This document shows, one piece after another, positions 32,501-40,441 of a stretch of 64,000 nt of DNA (position 1 is its first letter; each line of letters begins with the position of its first letter). Origin of the DNA: Hippasteria phrygiana (lineage: Eukaryota > Echinodermata > Asteroidea > Valvatida > Goniasteridae); contig JAZGUH010000229.1 in the NCBI GenBank assembly GCA_037893225.1, forward strand, positions 62,001 to 126,000. The letters are read 5' to 3'. The notes beneath the pieces are model-generated. The model saw only the letters and a program-made list of their open reading frames with translations. It did not search any database and had not been told where the DNA came from. Made by a program: the position numbers and the translations under genes.

Positions 32501-32974
32501 AGTTTATTAACGCCTCGCGTATTCTTCCCATGCGGTTAGCACTGAACTGGGTACAAATATTTCGTGGAGTAGTTTGGGAAAGGGCAAATAATTTTTAACT
32601 AATTTCGAATTCAAATGGCATCTATTCAGCTGTGTTTAAATGAAATTAATCAGTTAGTGCTTAGCAGAATCTGCTGGAGAGGTTTTTATAAAACAAATAT
32701 TGACTGCTTTATATCGTCGTGTAGTAAAACTAGCTTCACCTGGGGAAAAATATAATGCTGCATGGATCACCTCGGGAGGTTAGTTTGACACCACTCGAAG
32801 CAGTCGATATTTGTATACTATTTGTATACATGTATTGCTACGCCGTAATGCTCTTTTAAATTTGAAAGATTAAAAAAAAACGCAGTGGCTATTTTTACGG
32901 CAGCCGAACGCGACTTTCAAATTGTTATGGCATACAATACTCACGTATAATCAGATTTCAAACTGCCCATCTTA

Positions 32975-33070
32975 CCAGAGCGCTTCGGTATAGCTGATTG
33001 GTAAGGCGTCGGATTTTGATAACTGGGGACCCTGGATCCAATCCCTGCCGCGCTGTCCGGGTGTTTTTAT
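32975..33070 (+). repeat. tRNA-like SINE head
   Basis: TATAGCTGATTGGTAAGGCG resembles an A box and GGATCCAATCCCTGCCGC a B box, spaced as in a tRNA. The D and anticodon arms do not fold well, so I treat it as SINE-derived. Confidence 0.55.
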
Positions 33071-33469
33071 TTAAAAAAGATTTCTTAAGTTTTTAATCAA
33101 ATGGTTAATTTTTATTTATAAGTGGATTTAATTTCCTTCCCTTTTGATTTCAGTGGTTTTGGAGAATTTTTTTTAAAGGGAAATAAAGTCCGAGAACCAT
33201 TGGTTGATAGTCTGGTTCCAACAGCAAAAATCGTGACGTTGAATACCATTTACGTCGGGGGAACTATAGGCAGTTCCGTAACGAGGGCTGCCGTAACAAT
33301 AGCCACTGCGTTTAAAAAACGACTTAAAACTACCACCGTTTTTACCTAGTGAAAAATGCATCACATGGTCAAATATGTGAAAACAAATTGAACTATAACA
33401 CACTGCCGCGGCCCTTAATTCTGTGAACATCGTTTAATTTTTGTGTGGTTTCCTTGTTTTAGTTTCATC

Positions 33470-33598
33470 ATGACTGGAATGAAGGTGGTTATTCTCTTCT
33501 CGCTGTTAGCCGGCGCCTTCCTTGTAACTGGTGTCCAAGGTGACACCCTGGACGACCTGCTGGAGCGCTTATTGGATGAAGTGATGAGAGAACGACAG
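33470..33598 (+). CDS. Secreted profilin-like protein 1, coding exon 1
   Basis: ATG at 33470 follows an acceptor (TTGTTTTAG, 33462) by 7 nt, as in the paralogue. The 43 codons encode a signal peptide: MTGMKVVILFSLLAGAFLV, with predicted cleavage near TGVQG|D, and the start of the mature chain (DTLDDLLERLLDEVMRERQ). It ends in phase 0 at donor CGACAG|GTAAGT. This exon is what makes the protein secretory; ordinary profilins are cytosolic and start with the first helix. The following 1.28-kb intron holds a SINE. Confidence 0.85.
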
Positions 33599-33669
33599 GT
33601 AAGTCATCTCCCGCTAGCCCTATTCGTTTTGTAGACCAGAATTGCCATCATGCATATTCATGATTAGGA

Positions 33670-33935
33670 TAACTTATATAATAAGCAATCGCACGAGGGC
33701 GCTAAAGTGACGTCATTCAGAAAAGTACATGTGGTTATATATACTGTGAACCAATGTGGTCGTACTGCTGTTGTGGCTATATTGGTAAAGCGTAAGGCTT
33801 TGGAGTACGGAGGCATGGGTTCCAATCGTGTGCCCTGTTTATTTCTTTTTCTTGTACTAATTGTGGTGTGGAGGATTCTTATTTAAAGGGAAAACAAGTC
33901 TGAGACCGTGTCTCTCGGCTCGCATAGCCAAGTAC
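33670..33935 (+). repeat. tRNA-derived SINE in the profilin-like gene 1 intron
   Basis: GTGGCTATATTGGTAAAGCG (A-box region) and GGGTTCCAATCGTG (B-box region) are followed by a 3' body ending GACCGTGTCTCTCGGCTCGC. The same unit occurs inverted at 58590-58815, where both boxes and the body are recognisable. Confidence 0.75.
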
Positions 33936-34877
33936 ACAAACTAAAGAAATCGCCTCTCGCTCAACTCAGTTGCAAAGGTAAAATTATCTTTGCGGGTACA
34001 AAATTTGGTCTTTGTATGTTACAAGACGTGCTATGTCGATCAAGGTACTAATAAGCACTCAAATTAGGCATAAACAATACCAAAAATGTCAATTTGTTTA
34101 CTTTTTACCAGTTTTTATATTGTTTTCGGACTGGCTACTTGGCTAACACTCAAAGCAGAAATAAGACATTTAGGAAAATTATCCTGGAATTTGTTTTTTT
34201 TTAATTTGTTTAATATGCACCTTGGACGGCTAAACTTTCCCGTTGCATGACGTCGCGTTTGCCCTGAATATATAAACTATATTAGCATAACAAAGAGACC
34301 CCTAGTAAAAGGGCATGAACGCCTCCTGAATGACAAACCCAATTTTGAAAGTGATGTTAAATTGGATGCTTAAAAAACCATTTTAAAAGCTAAAAATCGG
34401 TGAGAAATGTATGTTGTAAATGAATGGAGTTTTAGTTTGAAATGGGAAAGTATACATGTAAATGTGTATATACTTTGTCAAGAGTAATCTTGTTTCGTAA
34501 CCACTTTGATTTTTATCATATTATAACGAGTCCGTAGAACAAAGTACGTAGGTTTACGGTAACACAATGTGAAATTGATCTCTTTCGAGTTGTATGGTTT
34601 TGAGAACCGGCTTGTGTTTTTTACTCTACGTTTCGAACAGTGTTCTGTTTGTCGTCGGGAGAAAAGGAAGAGAGAAAATAGGAGTTGATTCAAGAGCGCT
34701 AAAACTTGATCTCGGGGATCAAAATTATATAACGGAAAAGCTCGCACACTCGGTGGCAAAAAAAACAAATGTTATAAACTCCAAATTGCAATCTCTCGGA
34801 GGGCTCAACCCCTTCTCTTTGATCCACCCTTACCCTAGAGTATGATCCACAATTCTTTCTTTGTGTCTCGTGAACAG

Positions 34878-35246
34878 GACGCCATAACCTACCTAAAGAA
34901 GCTGGCAACCATGGCCGGTGCATCTATCGACCAGGCCATCGTTGTTGGTAAAGACGGGATGCCGCTAACGTCGGGTGACTACGCCCCAGTGCCCCTAACG
35001 ACACAGCAGCAAGCGAGCATTGTAGGTGCTTTCACGTCCCACCGCTTCAACAGCATGCACTCCGGTGGGATCACGGTGGAGGGTACCACGTACCGCCTCT
35101 CCGCGATCCCGGCCAACTTGGACACCACCATCACCCTGACGAGCCGAAGCGGAACCCTTAATATGAAGCGAAAGCCCTTCGGGATTGTCGTGGTTCATGC
35201 CCCGAAAGGTTTCATGATGGCTGCCGTTAACGCATTGAACCAATAG
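34878..35246 (+). CDS. Secreted profilin-like protein 1, coding exon 2
   Basis: Acceptor CGTGAACAG at 34877, phase 0, stop TAG 35244-35246; adds 122 residues, total 165. The domain follows the profilin fold: an N-terminal helix (AITYLKKLATM), the strand pair around QAIVVGKDGMPLTSGDY, a helix TTQQQASIVGAF, then GGITVEGTTYRLSAI, KPFGIVVVHAP and a C-terminal helix MMAAVNALNQ. The GGITV.G..Y.L segment is the most profilin-like. Profilins bind actin monomers, phosphoinositides and poly-proline; whether this secreted form keeps those sites is not evident. The second gene lies 21 kb downstream in the same orientation. Confidence 0.8.
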   Translation, partial: DAITYLKKLATMAGASIDQAIVVGKDGMPLTSGDYAPVPLTTQQQASIVGAFTSHRFNSMHSGGITVEGTTYRLSAIPANLDTTITLTSRSGTLNMKRKPFGIVVVHAPKGFMMAAVNALNQ

Positions 35247-35249
35247 AAC

Positions 35250-36290
35250 ACACGCGGTACCCGACAACAGAGGGCGCTGTAGGTCATGAAATAATCACGT
35301 GGTTGCCTTGATTTGTGTTTTGATTGTCCCCAAAACCTCCATTTGATCCACGTTTAATGAATGCAGAATCGCACAACGGTGCATAACCTGCCAGTCTTGC
35401 AAAATTACGTAAACAGATCTTCCAAAAACAATGAAAGACAGCAGCGCCCTCACTCGTTCGCATACCGACTGTGATTTAGAAAAGTATAGTATTACATTGT
35501 ATAACGATTAGTATGACATTAGATTATAAAGAATACTTTAAATTGTTTCAAAAACGAAACTAGTTGGTTTGAAATGCGTGCCTTCACATAACTTTATAGA
35601 AATAGAATATTTTGCCTATAATCAATATCACAAATTAGTCTTCGTCAGGAAAGTTCGCATGTCACTGACCCAACATGTATCGTATCTTATTGTTAGCTTG
35701 GGGCAATTTCATAGAGCTGCTTAAGCACACTATTTTGCTAAGTAGAATCGGATTACCAGCCAAAACTCCCTGTAACTGTCATGCTAAGCAAACGGCTAAA
35801 ATTTATCGGTGACGAGCAATACATAACATTCAGGTTTTTGCTGGTAACCCGATTTTACTTTTAATCAACTTTTTCTGTGCTAAAACGGCTTTAAGTTTGC
35901 CTCGGTTCTTTTGTTCCTTTCTTCTCTAAAATAAACAGTTGACACAAGTCGTTTCCTACATTTCAACGACGCACATTTTACACTTTAAAGCAAAATTTTT
36001 TTTTTAGGTAAATAAACGAGGTTATTTCCTGGCTGTGCCTCGGTTTTCAACTATTTGAATTGTTTGTTTTTCGTCTCTTGAAATTGTGAAACGGACATAA
36101 ATGTTAATGGCATTTAATAGTATCTGTTTTATCGCTCATCTTGTAAGAACGAAGCTTCGATTTCTTTAGATTAATATATTGACTTTTGGGTCTAAACTGG
36201 AGTGTATCGGAAGGGAGTCGCGAGGTTGATGTTGTCCGTTGGTCGTAGCCTTGTCTTGTGATTGGCTAGCGAGATTCTGTGTACTTCGCT
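35250..36290. other. 3' flank of profilin-like gene 1
   Basis: GAGGGCGCTGTAGGTCAT and CAGCGCCCTCACTCGTTCGCAT shortly after the stop have counterparts after gene 2 (56990-57260), showing the duplicated unit includes the 3' flank. 35699-35900 is a degenerate relative of the MITE at 17492. A candidate polyadenylation word AAATAAACA lies at 35929. Confidence 0.5.
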
Positions 36291-36427
36291 ATTAGCCTTT
36301 TAGAGGAATGGTGGACACAATAGGAGGGCGCTATTTGATTTGGGTAAACCTTTTGTGCCATACAAAAGGTTTACCCAAATCAAATAGCGCCCTCCTATTG
36401 TGTCTGCCATACCTCTAAAAGGCTAAT
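36291..36427. mobile_element. Near-perfect palindromic MITE
   Basis: ATTAGCCTTTTAGAGG...CCTCTAAAAGGCTAAT, with arms of about 65 bp and a 5-base loop (GCCAT) between GGTTTACC halves. Only three or four mismatches are visible across the stem. A second copy is at 57698-57829, after profilin-like gene 2. Confidence 0.9.
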
Positions 36428-36574
36428 GGTAGCTGCAAGACTGGTTCTAGGACCTTTTCTTCCTAATTAGGAAAAGAGCAACCTTTCAAGTTTGTAACTT
36501 GTTTTTAATAAAATTTCTCAAATAGAAAAAACGAAAACCTCCCCCCCCCCCCCCCCGCCCCCCCCCCAAAAAAA

Positions 36575-36660
36575 ATAGTCAGTTTGAGAATCGAACTTCG
36601 TGATCCAAAAGCGTACGCTTTACCACTAAGCCACCCAAGCAGCTTGACCAACTCGGCGTT
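36575..36660 (-). repeat. tRNA-like sequence, probably SINE-derived
   Basis: On the minus strand, GGTGGCTTAGTGGTAAAGCG (A box) and AAGTTCGATTCTCA (B box) are spaced like a tRNA. The ends do not form an acceptor stem, and a C-run follows at 36541-36565. Confidence 0.55.
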
Positions 36661-36747
36661 TTTGTATTCACCGTTAACGCTACACACTAGAGAAACTGTA
36701 CAATGGCAAATATTCACTCGTGCATGGATATCACAAAATGGCTAGGA

Positions 36748-37240
36748 CAATAGAGTATACCGAAGTATGACGTCAGTTGCCGCGGCAACTGGTTCCAAAC
36801 ACACGCAGTTTAGAATGTATTCTGGTTCCAAACATTGCATTGATTGACGTCATCACTTCGGTACTCTATAGAGTACCGAAGTCTGACGTCGTTGGCACAA
36901 CTGGCTCCAAACAAATGTAGATTTCGACTGTTCCTTTGTTAAGAGCCAGTCGTGCAAACACATTGACACGAAATAAAAGTGTTCCTGTTCCAAACATTGC
37001 ACTGACGTCACCACTTCGCGTCGGTACTCTATTAAGCAGTGGAGGTTTATAAGAAAATGACGAATACGCAAACGGCCTAAATAGAGTACCGAAGTGATAA
37101 CGTCAATGAAATGTTTGGAACCAGAATACTTTTATTTTGTGTCGGTGTGTTTGCATGCATGGCTGTTAACAAAGGAACAGTTCAAATTTACATTTGTTTG
37201 GAGCCAGTTGTCGCGCCAACTGACGTCAGACTTCGGAAGC
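36748..37240. repeat. Cluster of three MITEs, AGAGTACCGAAGT family
   Basis: 36748-36870 closely matches 29866-29982. 36868-37031 is a longer relative starting at a shared TATAGAGTACC junction. 37082-37240 is an inverted relative of the second (its TTTGGAGCCAGTTGTCGCG mirrors the second's GCACAACTGGCTCC block). Tandem insertion into the same TA-rich site is likely. Confidence 0.75.
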
Positions 37241-37324
37241 GCACACGGTAACCTCTACAAACCAGACAGATTTGTGAGATGCTTGACCTTGGAGTGTAGC
37301 AGTCTATATTAACGGAACTATCCT

Positions 37325-37745
37325 ATTTGTATGCCCAGCACGATGTGGGGCAGAGGGTACCCCCTTTTGTGCCTATACCCTAGAGACTCGCCAGACTATT
37401 GTTACCTAACACATCCCCCTAGAGATCTGAAAAGAATTCCTGAGATTCCTGGAACACAATGACCAACACAAAAGAGGGGGGCCCTTTTCCCCTATCGTGC
37501 TTCACATGGGCAATTCGCAATTCATTGACGCTCGCATATGATGCACGATATGGGGCAGAGCGAACCCCCCCCCCCCCCCCCCCCCTCTTTTGTGTTGGTC
37601 ATTGTGTTCCCGGAATCTCAGGAATTCTTTTCAGAAGTCTAGGGTGGATGTGTTAGGTAACAATAGTCTGGAGAGTGTATAGGGTATAGGGACAAAGGGG
37701 GGGGGGGGCAGGCCTACCCCTCTGCCCCATATCGTGCTGGGTATA
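37325..37745. mobile_element. Two opposed copies of the CAGCACGATATG repeat
   Basis: 37331-37500 is forward and 37540-37745 is reverse (GTTGGTCATTGTGTTCCCGG, TTCCTGAGATTC mirrored). A C-run of about 20 sits at 37565-37586 and a G-run at 37697-37708. Confidence 0.7.
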
Positions 37746-38104
37746 CGTGCATCATATGCCCATTTGTCTGATTGCATGGGTTGAGCCAGTACCCTAATTA
37801 AAATTGCAATAAAGTAATGTTGTGAAAGAAAAGCATTACAAGGCAACATGTTGAAATTATTGCAAATCGATGTCCTGAATAATAACGAGAACTTTGGCCT
37901 CGACTTCCGTCAATCGATTGTGCACATTGTCAATGGTCACGCCAAAAATCAGTTTATACAACGTATAGGGCCTATACAATGCATTCACTCAGTGATGTGA
38001 AATTTCAAGACTTTTTACGCTCTATAGCCACACACCATGCTCGGATCATGTAACTGCTGCTGTGAGTGACAAGTGAAGACGTATACCTATACGTGTATAT
38101 ACAA

Positions 38105-38370
38105 TGTATATTTTTTATGGAAGTCGCCTAAATACAAGGCTAATTAGCCACTCTTGGTAAAGAACTACAGCAGTGCTGGGGTCGGCCACATTTTAGGTTG
38201 CCAGCTCTACAAGCGTTACGATTTTTCTGGGTCCAGAGAAGAGGATAAATAGAGGACAAATCTTCAATAGATTCCAGAGAAATTATCCCAATTTTCAGAC
38301 CTATAGACCCAGGCGGGGTAACTTCCACCGTCGGTGAGACCAACTCACCTCCCTCGATGCGAAGTTCTGC
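38105..38370 (+). repeat. Dispersed repeat beside the viral insertion
   Basis: GGAAGTCGCCTAAATACAAG, CCACATTTTAGGTTGCCAG, ACAAATCTTCAATAGATTCC and GACCCAGGCGGGGTAACTTC match 55944-56180 in order. The viral element begins 19 bp after its end. Confidence 0.75.
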
Positions 38371-38388
38371 ATGTTTACGGATGGGGTT

Positions 38389-38721
38389 AGTAGTATAGAA
38401 AGGAGAGTACTACCCCACCTTTTAAAAAATGTAAATCTCTCAAATTTTGGTGGATAGATATACACCAAATTTAGAGGGATTTGGAATTCCAAAATCATCT
38501 AAAAATCATCTAAAAATCATCTAAAATTAAGCAAGATTTTGGTGTATAGATATACACCAAAATTTAGTAAAAAATCTAGAAAATAAGAGATTTTTTTAGT
38601 CGTTTACCCCCCGAACTACGTTCTTATGGGCCTCCTGAGCTAAAAATCTCACTCTAAATTCTTGGGGCAAAAAAAATTAAATTTTTTTTTTTTTTAAATA
38701 AAATAAACATCTATTATAAAG
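38389..38721 (+). repeat. Left terminal noncoding region of the viral element
   Basis: Between the end and the first ATG lie two hairpins (TTGGTGGATAGATATACACC at about 38448 and TTGGTGTATAGATATACACC at about 38540), three tandem ATCATCTAAAA words between them, and a T14 tract before the gene. Terminal hairpins of this kind may serve replication or end recognition; that role is inference. Mirrored at 51391-51723. Confidence 0.7.
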
Positions 38722-40065
38722 ATGGAAAACAGAATGATACCAGCGATAGGCTACACACGTTGGCCAAAATACTGCTTGAAAAAATACATCGACAAATACA
38801 CCATTACGTTGGGCCCACCAACCGGACGCGATGGCGCATATATCAGACGAGACTTTCTATCGGCCATAAAAAAGAACGAAGCGCTTTATAAAAATTTACG
38901 ATCTAAGTCTAAAGAATCGCTAGAACATTTAATCGCGGATAAGCATATTCCGCTGGGCGATCCTACCGGAAGAAGGGGTCAACACATTAAAAAAGATTTA
39001 GAATCCTCCATACGACGATACTATAAAAAACCCGACGAAGAACTCGTCCCCCTGATTTTTAACGAAACAGCTCCGAGACCATTCAGAAATTATTTGCGTA
39101 ATTACGAGATGAATATCGACAGAATTCTCGTAGATCCTCTAGCATTTTTTAACGAAAACGAGCAAAAAATTGTAGAAACATTGAAAGGTGCACTAAACGA
39201 ATTTAGAAGCTTTAAATTTCAACTCGCATTAAAAGCGGCGTTGAGAAAATATAATCTTGCGAACGATACTTTTGTCGAAGACGCGAGCATGTTTTTTGGG
39301 TTTCAATCGACCGCATTAAACGAAGACGAAATAGAAAACCAAGTACGAGAACAGATAGAGTTCATAATCGAAAAAATAGAAAAATTTCAAACAAACGGAA
39401 GCGGTTGGGTCATTTACGATTTAAAGGCGCTCTACATCAACGTTTCTAGATATCAGCCGATAAGAGGCAGTTCCTACATTCCACTACCCCCTCACATAAT
39501 CCATAAAAAGGCAGTCGTCAATGTTAAAAACGAAGATCAGGAGTGTATCAGATGGGCGTTGAGAGCCGCCTTAGGATTATTTACTCCCTCTGTCAAAGAA
39601 TCGATTAAAAACAACCCCAACTATACTATTCACTACGAAAGGAATTCTATCTTCGAAGAAGACGATGGATTAGATTTTAAGAACGTAGCGTTTCCAACCC
39701 CCCTCACGGATATTGGTAAGATCGAAAAACAGAACGGTCTCGCCATCAACGTTTTCGGTTACGAAAATAACATTTTCCCGCTGAGAATAACTACTCAACG
39801 AAAACCAGTCATCAATCTACTGCTGTTTTCTCAAGGAGACAATAATCATTATTGTTGGATAAAAAACCTAAGCCGTTTACTGTCCAACGAAACTAAACAC
39901 AACGGACGCAAATATTTTTGTACGTGGTGCCTACAACATTTTAGTAGACAAGATATTTTAGACAGACACGAGATAGATTGTAGGGGCGTTAGCCAAACCC
40001 CGGCTTTAGCTGTATTACCCGACTCAACCAACAACGTTCTAAAATTCAAAAACTTTAAAAAATAA
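38722..40065 (+). CDS. pPolB N-terminal part, left arm
   Basis: 447 codons from ATG 38722. This is the N-terminal region of a protein-primed family-B DNA polymerase of the Maverick/adintovirus kind. Visible landmarks are RGSSYIPLPPHIIHKKAVVN (about 256-275), a central conserved block, then NHYCWIKNLSRLL and a zinc-finger-like KYFCTWCLQHF...H....C near residues 375-425. Two SAP-like motifs (PTG at 33-35 and 81-83) open the protein. The frame stops at TAA 40063-40065 directly after an A-run (40057-40062), although the homology continues in the +1 frame. The polymerase is therefore interrupted here, by mutation, assembly error or, less likely, programmed shifting. The right arm has the identical break. 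Confidence 0.85.
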   Translation: MENRMIPAIGYTRWPKYCLKKYIDKYTITLGPPTGRDGAYIRRDFLSAIKKNEALYKNLRSKSKESLEHLIADKHIPLGDPTGRRGQHIKKDLESSIRRYYKKPDEELVPLIFNETAPRPFRNYLRNYEMNIDRILVDPLAFFNENEQKIVETLKGALNEFRSFKFQLALKAALRKYNLANDTFVEDASMFFGFQSTALNEDEIENQVREQIEFIIEKIEKFQTNGSGWVIYDLKALYINVSRYQPIRGSSYIPLPPHIIHKKAVVNVKNEDQECIRWALRAALGLFTPSVKESIKNNPNYTIHYERNSIFEEDDGLDFKNVAFPTPLTDIGKIEKQNGLAINVFGYENNIFPLRITTQRKPVINLLLFSQGDNNHYCWIKNLSRLLSNETKHNGRKYFCTWCLQHFSRQDILDRHEIDCRGVSQTPALAVLPDSTNNVLKFKNFKK

Positions 40066-40441
40066 ACAACCGGCGCCTTTTACTATATACGCCGACTTTG
40101 AAAGTATCTTAGTACCCTACGAGTGTAGCTACGCGAGTACGCAACCCCCGCGCACTAAAAAGACTCACGAACATAAAGCTTGCGGTTATGCATATATCAT
40201 AATCGGGCCCGACGGACGAGTCTTAGGCGATCCTCAAATTTATAGAGGAGCGAACGCGACATCACATTTCTTAAATCGTTTACTAGCCGAAAAAGACAAA
40301 ATCAACGAAATATTCTCAAATCCTAAACCCATGATTTTTACGACCGAAGACGAGCTAGCTCATAACGACGCTAAAAATTGCTGGATTTGCGAGTCCCCCT
40401 TCAATACAAAACCAACACTTGCGAATGTACGCATCCGATAG
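40043..40441 (+). CDS. pPolB middle fragment with exonuclease motif I, left arm
   Basis: Open only in frame 2 between stops at 40040 and 40439. It contains YADFES, the first exonuclease motif of family-B polymerases, and later a CWICESPF Cys pair that would start the recombination-endonuclease-VII-like zinc site of these proteins. It has no start codon of its own. It links the 447-codon part (frame 1) and the 884-codon part (frame 1) through two opposite shifts, the second falling somewhere in 40381-40438 near short C and A runs. The palindromic word CCCTACGAGTGTAGCTACGC lies in this fragment. Confidence 0.75.
   Translation, partial: NSKTLKNKQPAPFTIYADFESILVPYECSYASTQPPRTKKTHEHKACGYAYIIIGPDGRVLGDPQIYRGANATSHFLNRLLAEKDKINEIFSNPKPMIFTTEDELAHNDAKNCWICESPFNTKPTLANVRIR

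Noticed and set aside
40378..40380. TTG as a start codon of the 884-codon polymerase part
   Set aside because: It is simply the first codon after an in-frame stop; homology continues upstream in another frame, so no initiation is implied.
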